DNA of 64,000 bases from Haliclystus octoradiatus. Its lineage: Eukaryota > Cnidaria > Staurozoa > Stauromedusae > Haliclystidae. The stretch spans positions 14,764,336 to 14,828,335 of the forward strand of contig OU744454.1 in the NCBI GenBank assembly GCA_916610825.1, written 5' to 3'. Positions 35,981-47,613 of the stretch are shown here, piece by piece. The position numbers and the translations under genes were made by a program. Position 1 is the stretch's first letter, and each line of letters starts with the position of its first letter. The notes below the pieces were generated by a model that saw only the letters and a list, made by a program, of their open reading frames with translations, was not told where the DNA came from and made no database searches.

Positions 35981-38377
35981 ATGTGGACGACAATAATCCA
36001 TAGAAATGGAGTTTTCATCATCTTTATTCTCACCAGAATACTGCACAACTGTTATGGGAATAACACATCAGAAAGTCTCTGTGGAAATTTAACAACAGAG
36101 CGGTATTCAGGAAGGTACTTCGCTAACAAATCCATTACCTCGACTGATTTTATGGATTACATCAATGTCAAATCGATCTTCTTCTGTCGACATGTTTGTA
36201 ATCAAACTCTGTTTTGCAAAGCGATTACTTATGATAAACGAAATAATGGAAACAATAATTGTAAACTTTATATGAAAAATGGCTTGGATCGATTAATGTC
36301 AAATGATGAAGGGAAAGACACCATTTTTATCACACCGGTTAGTAATAATAATTCAATTCCACCATAACATGAATTAACATATTGTATCGGATTGGTGGTT
36401 CAAAAATATCTGGAAGTATAGCTATTGTTGATTCAAAATATACTCGAAACTCTATATGAAACTTGAAATTCCAATATGTCCATCTGACTTCCCAAATCAT
36501 ATGAATATCAGGTTGCCCAAAGAAAAATGCCATTGTTGATATGTGACGTTTGATCTATGCTATGCATATTTACTATTTATCTGAAAATGTCCGATCAGAT
36601 TGTAAGAGTTAAATCATGCTCTGCTTAGACAACTTTCAGAAGAGATTCGATAAATGATTGATAAAAATACGACCTGATTCAAGATCATCTCTCCTTTGCA
36701 AGCAAGCACGTTTCAATATCACAATTCTCTGAAACTGGGTTTTGTTTATTAATCTTTTTATCATCGGATTGGATTGATCTAATGGCTTTCATCTGATGAT
36801 CATGATTTATATTTACTTCACATTTTAATTGTATCTCTTCAACTGTGAATTTGCAATCACAATTCCTGATCGTTTACTGATAACTGTTAAATACATACCT
36901 AAATTCCAATGAATTTCTTAAGAGAACTTTTAAACATGTCTGATTTAGAACGGAAATGTTATCTTTGAAGGATTTCAGACAAAACTTTTGCAATGGAAAA
37001 GTTTAAAATGAAGAAGGCTAATATGGGAAATAATTTTCGATCTTAAACCTTTCCGCTTTAACAAGAACTGTATGGATTACTTTTCCTTGTAACATCAGTT
37101 ATTCAAGTAAAGCACATGCTAGATGCCAGATATTGCTATATGTTTTCAAGTGATATTGTATTTCATATTTCAGGCTAGCTACACATTCACGATCTCAAGT
37201 AAGTTCAATATGATCTTATGAATGATGATATATGAAATATGTTGATATATTTTTGTGAATGTATATTCTTTCTTCTTCGTAATTAACAGTTAATAAGAGT
37301 TTTGTACAGTTCACTTTAGTTTTTTTAACTATTTTTTACAGATTATGACAGCAGCCTACATGCAGAGTTATGTCCGTTATCTAGAACTACCATTCTTTAT
37401 CAAACAAAACAATTAGAATTTATAGCGTAATTAGAGATTATTTAATTCGATAACTTGTATACGGAATAGAGTTATTTACTCTAAAATGTTTCTTTTCAAT
37501 GTAATGAACGACTCAGACGTTCAAATTCTAATGAAGATGATGTAGTGAACAGCACAATGGATTATTATACCCTTGAATGCACAAAGTAGATGGCAAAAGC
37601 CTGTTTGACGATTAACAGGAATTTTTACTTTTCTGTTTGATAGATTTGTCACGATTAACCTTTGAGGGGCGAATACAAGTCAGTAAAAGCAGCTTCATGC
37701 TCCATTGGCATGCATCCTTACAGCAAATTATATAAAAGAAGGTTTACAGATACGAGAATACTACTAGATATGCTATTAAGATCGTCAGTTAATATCGGCT
37801 TTTTTCCTATAATTAGTATGTACACATTATTCGCTGATGTTGAAAGCCAAAACGTTGATTAAATTTATAAAAATCCGTTATCGTTACCACTGAATTTCTT
37901 TATTGAAGTATCAATTTATTAATGAATCAAATTTGAATATCATTATCTTTTATCACAGATTACACAAAGGCTGTCTCCTCCGTCATCAACGTTGAAGCAA
38001 GAGATGAAAGACCTGGAACATTCATTTTCAGATTACCAACTGGAATGTACAAAATAAAGCTATGGCATACAAATGGTGGACTAGTGTGTCATCCTGGAAA
38101 TCAGCAGATGCCGTTTGGTTGTTTTTATCAGTTGCCTAGACCAAATTGGATTCTGCTGACGAACGATTTCCGAGGAAGCATCATCGTAAATTACAATCAA
38201 TTTTCTGATTATGAAGGAGATGGAACAACAACCAAATGGCTTTCAACATTAGAGTTTTTTCCATTGATCCATAATGCAACTTATTCGTTCTGGTCTCTTG
38301 AAGACTATATCAACCGATCAGAGGACACTAATTCCGGAACAACATCGTTTGAGGTGTTTGTACAATTTGAACATTGA
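35981..38377 (+). CDS. PAN-domain secreted protein, gene D (three exons)
   Basis: Exons are 35981-36337, 37174-37198 and 37959-38377, totalling 801 nt (266 aa plus stop). Exon 1 (signal segment plus PAN-like module) shows no difference from gene C by eye over 357 bases. The microexon encodes A-S-Y-T-F-T-I-S. Exon 3 has the same framework as gene C (GGLVC, MPFGCFYQ, FRGSIIVNYNQFSDYEGDG, YSFWSLEDYINRSE) but differs at about 20 residues. These cluster between the two cysteines, just after MPFGCFYQ and in the last 30 residues. All splice sites are canonical and there are no stops. This compact copy lacks the intron insertions of gene C and shows the ancestral layout. Confidence 0.77.
37174..37198 (+). 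CDS. 25-nt microexon of gene D
   Basis: Bounded by CATATTTCAG and GTAAGTTC. It differs from the gene C microexon by one silent base. Confidence 0.7.
37342..37430 (+). CDS. Possible alternative terminal exon of gene D
   Basis: 89-nt counterpart of 19850-19938, opening after TTTTTTACAG and ending in TAA. It differs from the gene C version at a few sites, some replacing residues, without breaking the frame. Confidence 0.35.
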
Positions 38378-38690
38378 AATTGCTTTTCAACAGGACACTA
38401 ACGGCGTAAGTCAGAGCTAGTTAATCAAAACTATTAATAATCACTATATTTATAGCATTGTCTGTCTCTTAATATATTATTTGTATATTTGTATATTTGT
38501 GTTCTGCCATCGAAATATGTGTACGCCTCACTGGCTAATTATGTTATAAGGATAATCCTACATTAAGAATGTGTGTTCTTTTACTCAGTCACCAGCCTTA
38601 TGTAATAATTTTCGATTAATTAAAATGATTTTGTCTTTATAAACAATGGCTGTTTATAAAGAATAATATCCAGCAAACAAGTCAGTGTCT

Positions 38691-38990
38691 ATATCAACAT
38701 TTATTTGTTATTTTAGACTTGCCGCTTGGGTTTTGGTTACGAATAACTGCACGAGTTAACTGTACAAGGAAAGATAAATGTATACTCCACGATGCCTCAG
38801 AAAATAGATTATACAACTTCATTTTCATTGTACAGCCAACGAGTGCAGACGGTAATTCGTAACCATGAAACACAAACGGCAGCTCTCTAACCCTTTTCAT
38901 ATGACAACTAAGTGGATTGTAATCAGATGTTTCAATCACAAGACATGTTCTAACGCGATCTGATTTCAAATTGAATTTATAAAATCTGGG
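38691..38990 (-). CDS. Unidentified open frame, possible terminal exon
   Basis: On the minus strand TTATTCCCAG (an acceptor-like site near 38990) is followed by an open frame reading F-Y-K-F-N-L-K-S-D-R-V-R-T-C-L-V-I-E and ending in T-N-K-C at 38694. Composition is protein-like with four cysteines. I do not recognise the product, and no partner exon was found upstream because the satellite array begins at 39.1 kb. It could be a gene relic or chance. Confidence 0.25.
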
Positions 38991-39119
38991 AATAAAATAA
39001 TCTATGTGTTAAAAACGTTTTTCCATTTCAAAGTAAGATAGCTTGTTCATTGCTAGTTGTAATTAGTCCCATATGAAAAGCAGTTCCTAAATCAATCAGT
39101 GTTTCAGAACTTCTTGTTT

Positions 39120-42100
39120 GAACACTTTTGCACCGAAATATTAAGAATCCTTTTAGTATTCAGACATAAAGCATCTATAGACTTCATTTCAATCAAGTAC
39201 GATATTATAAAATTTTCATCCTTTTTAAAATGCCTTAGTATAACCCATGCCTTTTAGCCAAAAATGGCCATTTTTCAAGAGTTCAGATTTGAACAATTTT
39301 CCATCGAAAAATTAAAAATCTTTTTAGTATTCAGATATAGAGCATCTATAGACTTTATTTCAATCAAAATATGACCATTTAAAATGTTCATCCTTTTTAA
39401 AATGCCTTAGTATAACCTTTGTCTTTTTGCCAAAAATGGCCATTTTTCAAGATTTCAGATTTGAACAATTTTCCATCGAAAAATTAAGAATATTTTTAGT
39501 ATTCAGATATAGAGCATATATAGACTTTATTTCAATCAAAATATGACCATTTAAAATATTCATCCTTTTTAAAATGCCTTAGTATAACCCATGCCTTTTA
39601 GCCAAAAATGGCCATTTTTCAAGAGTTCAGATTTGAACAATTTTCCATCGAAAAATTAAGAATCTTTTTAGTATTCAGATATAGAGCATATATAGACTTT
39701 ATTTTAATCAAAATATGACCATTTAAAATTTTCATCCTTTTTAAAATGCCTTAGTATAACCCATGCCTTTTAGCCAAAAATGGCCATTTTTCAAGAGTTC
39801 AGATTTGAACAATTTTCCATCGAAAAATTAAAAACCTTTTTAGTATTCAGATATAGAGCATCTAAAGACTTTATTTCAATCAAAATATGACCATTTAAAA
39901 TGTTCATCCTTTTTAAAATGCCTTAGTATAACCTTTGTCTTTTTGCCAAAAATGGCCATTTTTCAAGATTTCAGATTTGAACATTTTTCCATCAAAAAAT
40001 TAAGAATCTTTTTAGTATTCAGATATAGAGCATCTATTGACTTTCTTTCAATCAAAATATGACCATTTAAAATTTTCATCCTTTTTAAAATGCCTTAGTA
40101 TAACCCATGCCTTTTAGCCAAAATTGGACATTTTTCAAGAGTTCAGATTTGAACAATTTTATATCGAAAATTTTAAGAATCTTTTTAGTATTCAGATGTA
40201 GAGCATATATAGACTTTATTTCAATCAAAATATGACCATTTAAAATGTTCATCCTTTTTAAAATGCCTTAGTATAACCTTTGTCTTTTTGCCAAAAATGG
40301 CCATTTTTCAAGATTTCAGATTTGAACATTTTTCCATCAAAAAATTAAGAATCTTTTTAGTATTCAGATATAGAGCATCTATTGACTTTCTTTCAATCAA
40401 AATATGACCATTTAAAATTTTCCTCCTTTTTAAAATGCCTTAGTATAACCCATGCCTTTTAGCCAAAATTGGACATTTTTCAAGAGTTCAGATTTGAACA
40501 ATTTTATATCGAAAATTTTAAGAATCTTTTTAGTATTCAGATATAGAGCATCTATAGACTTTGTTTTAATCAAAATATGACCATTTAAAATTTTCCTCCT
40601 TTTTAAAATGCCTTAGTATAACCCATGCCTTTTAGCCAAAAATGTCCATTTTTCAAGAGTTCAGATTTCAACAATTTTCCATCGAAAAATTAAGAATCTT
40701 TTTAGTATTCAGATTATAAACTTTGTTTCAATCAAAATATGACCATTTAAAATTTTTTTCATTTTCAAAATGCCTTAGTATAAACCATGTCTTTTATCCA
40801 AAAATGGCCATTTTTCAAGAGTTCAGATTTGAACAATTTTCCATCGAAAAATTAAGAATCTTTTTAGTATTCAGATTATAAACTTTGTTTCAATCAAAAT
40901 ATGACCATTTAAAATTTTTTTCATTTTCAAAATGCCTTAGTATAACCCATGCCTTTTATCCAAAAATGGCCATTTTTCAAGAGTTCAGATTTGAACAATT
41001 TTACATCGAAAAATTAAGAATCTTTTTAGTATTCAGATTATAAACTTTGTTTCAATCAAAATATGACCATTTAAAATTTTTTTCATTTTCAAAATGCCTT
41101 AGTATAACCCATGCCTTTTATCCAAAAATGGCCATTTTTCAAGATTTCAGATTTGAACAATTTTCCATCGAAAAATTAAGAATCTTTTTAGTATTCAGAT
41201 TATAAACTTTGTTTCAATCAAAATATGACCATTTAAAATTTTTTTCATTTTCAAAATGCCTTAGTATAACCCATGCCTTTTATCCAAAAATGGCCATTTT
41301 TCAAGAGTTCAGATTTGAACAATTTTCCATCGAAAAATTAAGAATCTTTTTGGTATTTAGATTATAAACTTTGTTTCAATCAAAATATGACCATTTAAAA
41401 TTGTTTTCATTTTCAAAATGCCTTAGTATAACCCATGTCTTTTTGCCGAAAATGGCCCTTTTTCAGGTTTTTAGATTTGAACACTTTTTCATCGAAAAAA
41501 TTAAGAATCTTTTTAGTATTCAGATATAAAGCATATATAGACTTTGTTTTAATCAAAATATGACTATTTAAAATTTTTTTCATTTTCAAAATGCCTTAGT
41601 GTAAACCATGTCTTTTTCCCGAAAATGGCCCTTTTTCAGGTTTTTAGATTTGAACACTTTTTCATCGAAAAAATTAAGAATCTTTTTAGTATTCAGATAT
41701 AGAGCATATATAGACTTTGTTTCAATCAAAATATGACCATTTAAATTTTTTTCATTTTCAAAATGCCTTAGTATAACCCATGTCTTTTTGCCGAAAATGG
41801 CCCTTTTTCAGGTTTTCAGATTTGAACACTTTTTCATCGAAAAAATTAAGAATCTTTTTAGTAATCAGATATAGAGCATATATAGACTTTATTTCAATCA
41901 AAATATGACCATTTAAAATTTTCATCCTTTTTAAAATGCTTTAGTATAACCTCTGTCTTTTTGCCAAAAATGGCCATTTTCAAGATTTCAGATTTGAACA
42001 CTTTTTCATCGAAAATTTTAAGAATCTTTTTTAGTATTCAGATGTAGAGCATATATAGACTTTGTTTCAATAGAAATATGACCATTTAAAATTTATCCTT

Positions 42101-45100
42101 TTCAAAATGCCTCAGTATAAACTCTGTATTTTCCCCGAAAATGGCCATTTTTCAAGATTTCAGATTTGAACAATTTTCAATCGAAAAATTAAGAATCTTT
42201 TTAGTATTCAGATATAGAGCATATATAGACTTTGTTTTAATCAAAATATGACCATTTAAAATTTTTTTCATTTTCAAAATGCCTTAGTATAACCCATGTC
42301 TTTTTTTGCCGAAAATGGCCATTTTTCAGGTTTTCAGATTTGAACACTTTTCCATCGAAAAATTAAGAATCTTTTTAGTATTCAGATATAGAGCATATTT
42401 AGACTTTGTTTCAATCAAAATATGACCAATTAAAATTTTCATCCTATTTAAAATGCTTTAGTATAACCTCTGTCTTTTTGCCGAAAATGGCCATTTTCAA
42501 GATTTCAGATTTGAACAATTTTCCATCAAAAAATTAAGAATCTTTTTAGTATTCAGATATAGAGCATATTTAGACTTTCTTTCAATCAAAATATGACCAT
42601 TTAAAATTTTCATCCTTTTTAAAATGCCTTAGTATAACCCATGCCTTTTAGCCAAAAATGGCCATTTTTCAAGAGTTCAGATTTGAACAATTTTCCATCG
42701 AAAAATTAAGAATCTTTTTAGTATTCAGATATAGAGCATATATAGAGTTTATTTTAATCAAAATATGACCATTTAAAATTTTCATCCTTTTTAAAATGCC
42801 TTAGTATAACCCATGCCTTTTAGCCAAAAATGGCCATTTTTCACGAGTTCAGATTTGAACAATTTTCCATCGAAAAATTAAGAATCTTTTTAGTATTCAG
42901 ATTATAAACTTTGTTTCAATCAAAATATGACCATTTAAAATTTTTTTCATTTTTAAAATTCCTCAGTATAACCCATGTCTTTTTGCCGAAAATGGCCCTT
43001 TTTCAGGTTTTTAGATTTGAACACTTTCTCATCGAAAAAATTAAAATTCTTTTTAGTATTCAGATATAGAGCATATATAGACTTTGTTTTAATCAAAATA
43101 TGACTATTTAAAATTATTTTCATTTTCAAAATGCATTAGTATAAACCATGTCTTTTTCCCGAAAATGGCCCTTTTTCAGGTTTTCAGATTTTAACACTTT
43201 TTCATCGAAAAAATTAAGAATCTTTTTAGTATTCAGATATAGAGCATATATAGACTTTGTTTCAATCAAAATATGACCATTTAAAATTTTTTTCATTTTC
43301 AAAATGCCTTAGTATAACCCATGTCTTTTTGCCGAAAATGGCCCTTTTTTCAGGTTTTCAGAATTGAACAGTTTTTCATCGAAAAAAGTAAGAATCTTTT
43401 TAGTAATCAGATATAGAGCATACCAAGACTTTATTTCAATCAAAATATGACCATTTAAAATTTTCATCCTTTTTAAAATGCTTTAGTATAACCTTTGTCT
43501 TTTTGCCAAAAATGGCCATTTTCAAGATTTCAGATTTGAACAATTTTCCATCGAAAAATTAAGAATCTTTTTAGTATTCAGATATAGAGCATATATAGAC
43601 TTTGTTTTAATCAAAATATGACTATTTAAAATTTTTTTCATTTTCAAAATGCCTTAGTATAAACCATGTCTTTTTGCCGAAAATGGCCCTTTTTCAGGTT
43701 TTTAGATTTGAACACTTTTTCATCGAAAAAATTAAGAATCTTTTTAGTATTCAGATATAGAGCATATATAGACTTTATTTCAATCAAAATATGACCATTT
43801 AAAATTTTCATCCTTTTTAAAATGCCTTAGTATAACCAATGCCTTTTAGCCAAAAATGGCCATTTTTCAAGAGTTCAGATTTGAACAATTTTCCATCGAA
43901 AAATTAAGAATCTTTTTAGTATTCAGATATAGAGCATATATAGATTTTATTTTAATCAAAATATGACCATTTAAAATTTTTTTCATTTTCAAAATGCCTT
44001 AGTATAACCCATGTCTTTTTGCCGAAAATGGCCATTTTTCAGGTTTACAGATTTGAACACTTTTTCATCGAAAAAATTAAGAATCTTTTTAGTATTCAGA
44101 TAAAGAGCATATTTAGACTTTGTTTCAATCAAAATATGACCAATTAAAATTTTCATCCTTTTAAAATGCTTTAGTATAACCTCTGTCTTTTTGCCGAAAA
44201 TGGCCATTTTCAAGATTTCAGATTTGAACAATTTTCCATCGAAAAATTAAGAATCTTTTTAGTATTCAGATATAGAGCATATTTAGACTTTGTTTCAATC
44301 AAAATATGACCAATTAAAATTTTCATCCTATTTAAAATGCTTTAGTATAACCTCTGTCTTTTTGCCGAAAATGGCCATTTTCAAGATTTCAGATTTGAAC
44401 AATTTTCCATCGAAAAATTAAGAATCTTTTTAGTATTCAGATATAGAGCATATTTAGACTTTCTTTCAATCAAAATATGACCATTTAAAATTTTCATCCT
44501 TTTTAAAATGCCTTAGTATAACCCATGCCTTTTAGCCAAAAATGGCCATTTTTCAAGAGTTCAGATTAAAACAATTTTCCATCGAAAAATTAAGAATCTT
44601 TTTAGTATTCAGATTATAAACTTTGTTTCAATCAAAATATGACCATTTAAAATTTTTTTCATTTTCAAAATTCCTCAGTATAACCCATGTCTTTTTGCCG
44701 AAAATGGCCCTTTTTCAGGTTTTTAGATTTGAACACTTTCTCATCGAAAAAATTAAGAATCTTTTTAGTATTCAGATATAGAGCATATATAGACTTTGTT
44801 TTAATCAAAATATGACTATTTAAAATTATTTTCATTTTCAAAATGCATTAGTATAAACCATGTCTTTTTGCCGAAAATGGCCCTTTTTCAGGTTTTTAGA
44901 TTTGAACACTTTTTCATCGAAAAAATTAAGAATCTTTTTAGTATTTAGATATAGAGCATATATAGACTTTGTTTCAATCAAAATATGACTATTTAAAATT
45001 TTTTTCATTTTCAAAATGCCTTAGTATAACCCATGTCTTTTTGCCGAAAATGGCCCTTTTTCTGGTTTTCAGATTTGAACACTTTTTCATCGAAAAAATT

Positions 45101-46793
45101 AAGCATCTTTTTAGTAATCAGATATAGAGCAAACATAGACTTTATTTCAATCAAAATATGACCATTTAAAATTTTCATCCTTTTTAAAATGCTTTAGTAT
45201 AACCTCTGACTTTTTGCCAAAAATGGCCATTTTCAAGATTTCAGATTTGAACAATTTTCCATCGAAAAATTAAGAATCTTTTTAGTATTCAGATATAGAG
45301 CATATATAGACTTTGTTTTAATCAAAATATGACTATTTAAAATTATTTTCATTTTCAAAATGCATTAGTATAAACCATGTCTTTTTGCCTAAAATGGCCC
45401 TTTTTCAGGTTTTTAGATTTGAACACTTTTTCATCGAAAAAATTAAGAATCTTTTTAGTATTTAGATATAGAGCATATATAGACTTTGTTTCAATCAAAA
45501 TATGACCATTTAAAATTTTTTTCATTTTCAAAATGCCTTAGTATAACCCATGTCTTTTTGCCGAAAATGGCCCTTTTTCAGGTTTTCAGATTTGAACACT
45601 TTTTCATCGAAAAATTAAGAATCTTTTTAGTATTCGGATATAGAGCATATATAGACTTTATTTCAATCAAAATATGACCATTTAAAATGTTTATCCTTTT
45701 AAAATGCCTTAGTATAAACTCTGTCTTTTTGCCGAAAATGGCCATTTTTCAAGATTTCAGATTTGAACAATTTTCCATCGAAAAATTAAGAATCTTTTTA
45801 GTATTCAGATATAGAGCATATATAGACTTTATTTCAATCAAAATATGACCATTTAAAATGTTTATCCTTTTTAAAATGCCTTAGTATAAACTCTGTCTTT
45901 TTGCCGAAAATGGCCCTTTTTCAGGTTTTCAGATTTGAACACTTTTTCATCGAAAAAATTAAGAATCTTTTTAGTATTCAGATATAAAGCATATATAGAC
46001 TTTATTTCAATCAAAATATGACCATTTAAAATGTTTATCCTTTTTAAAATGCCTTAGTATAAACTCTGTCTTTTTGCCGGAAATGGCCATTTTTCAAGAT
46101 TTCAGATTTGAACAATTTTCCATCGAAAAATTAAGAATCTTTTTAGTATTCAGATATAGAGCATATATAGACTTTATTTCAATCAAAATATGACCATTTA
46201 AAATGTTTATCCTTTTTAAAATGCCTTAGTATAAACTCTGTCTTTTTGCCGAAAATGGCCCTTTTTCAGGTTTTCAGATTTGAACACTTTTTCATCGAAA
46301 AAATTAAGAATCTTTTTAGTATTCAGATATAAAGCATATATAGACTTTATTTCAATCAAAATATGACCATTTAAAATGTTTATCCTTTTTAAAATGCCTT
46401 AGTATAAACTCTGTCTTTTTGCCGGAAATGGCCATTTTTCAAGATTTCAGATTTGAACAATTTTCCATCGAAAAATTAAGAATCTTTTTAGTATTCAGAT
46501 ATAGAGCATATATAGACTTTATTTCAATCAAAATATGACCATTTAAAATTTTCATCCTTTTTAAAATGCCTGAGTATAACCCATGTCTTTTTGCCGAAAA
46601 TGGCCCTTTTCCAGGTTTTCAGATTTGAACACTTTTCCACGAAAAAACACAAGAATCCTTTTAGTATTCAGATATAGAGCATCTATAGACTTTATTTCAA
46701 TAAAAATATGACCATTTAAAATTTTCATCCTTTTTAAAATGCCTTAGTATAACCCATGCCTTTTAGCCAAAAATGGCCTTTTTTCAGGTTTTC
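39120..46793. repeat. Satellite array, 172-bp and 162-bp monomers
   Basis: A continuous head-to-tail array of about 45 monomers. The recurring core is ATGCCTTAGTATAACC, AAAAATGGCCATTTTTC, CAGATTTGAACA, AAATTAAGAATCTTTTTAGT and TCAATCAAAATATGACCATT. Anchors at 39232, 39404, 39576, 39748 and 39920 are exactly 172 bp apart. In 40.7-41.3 kb the AGAGCATATATAG segment is missing and spacing is 162 bp (40772, 40934, 41096). Two sequence classes exist: GGCCATTTTTCAAGA with ATTTTCCATCG, and GGCCCTTTTTCAGGT with CTTTTTCATCG. No coding function; open frames inside are periodic by-products. It lies just beyond the 3' end of WDR44. Confidence 0.95.
45720..46560. repeat. Dimeric higher-order repeat within the satellite
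   Basis: The two monomer classes alternate here. The marker TTTTTGCCGGAAATGGCC occurs at 46072 and 46417, exactly 345 bp apart, and flanking dimers are almost identical. This indicates recent amplification of a two-monomer unit. Confidence 0.75.
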
Positions 46794-47379
46794 TTTGAAA
46801 TATAAACCTCTTGCTGACGAATATGAGTTCAACAAAATCCTATCAATGTTGGCAAAAATAAAAAGAAATTTGGCGGGGTCTTTATTGAAAAAGATTGTTA
46901 ATGTTGTTTACTATAGTTTCTTAGTCATCCGATGGCTATGACATTTGATTAAATCTAGTGATAAAATGCAATTTAAAACAATCACAAGTGAATAAATATT
47001 GTAAAAATATTATCAAAATCCGATTTAATTAATCCGATAGAAAAATGTCAGTCCGATCCAAAACAAATCTGAGATGAATGTCAATTCAAAATCCAATCGG
47101 ATCGGATCGAGTTCGGGTCTTATTTGTATTTTGACTGTAAAATATGTTATTTTTTATCAACTGCAAATTTGCAATTGTCAAAAATAATAAATAGTCTAGC
47201 CTATATTTAAAATGATTTAACAACTGTTTTTTATAAAAAATTCTGTAATTTTAGTTATTCAAACAATTGCGAAGTACAAATCTACAGTTTTCTAGTTAAA
47301 TTCAGTAAATTTTCTTCTAGGGTGTAGTTATTTAAATTACACCTACTTTGGTCAAAAATACTAAAAGATCTACGATCTA

Positions 47380-47385
47380 TTTATT
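47380..47385 (-). terminator. WDR44 polyadenylation signal
   Basis: AATAAA on the minus strand, about 62 bp after the WDR44 stop codon. Confidence 0.55.
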
Positions 47386-47446
47386 TGTTTTTACTAATAA
47401 AGTTAATCTTCATCCATGCTTAAGGATATTCACTTGTCTTTTAAAT

Positions 47447-47613
47447 TTAATCAACATTTTGTTTTATATTTTGGTTTACGAATAATTTAATTGAGCCAGT
47501 CCAATCAGCTGAGGCTATAACCTCGAAATCATGATCAGCAGTTTCTTCTGCTTGAGGCAAAACCAAAGATGGTATTGGCACAAATATTGCTGCTGTAACT
47601 ACTGCGTCGTGAG
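47447..47613 (-). CDS. WDR44: WDR44 last exon with stop
   Basis: 167 nt; encodes H-D-A-V-V-T-A-A-I-F, then S-A-D-W-T-G-S-I-K-L-F-V-N and a TAA. The spacer between the two motifs is shorter than I remember in vertebrate WDR44. Confidence 0.93.

Larger units (their letters stand above)
27569..38510. repeat. Tandem segmental duplication, unit 2 (gene D)
   Basis: It starts about 400 bp after gene C and repeats the block order of unit 1, ending with gene D. Internal rearrangement has given extra copies of some blocks: 29543-29830 matches 33994-34280, and 30544-31760 matches 34280-35390. Confidence 0.65.

Noticed and set aside
39120..46793. Open frames inside the satellite (for example 43989-44231 and 45486-45677)
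   Set aside because: They recur with the satellite period, shift with monomer variants and have no independent motif.
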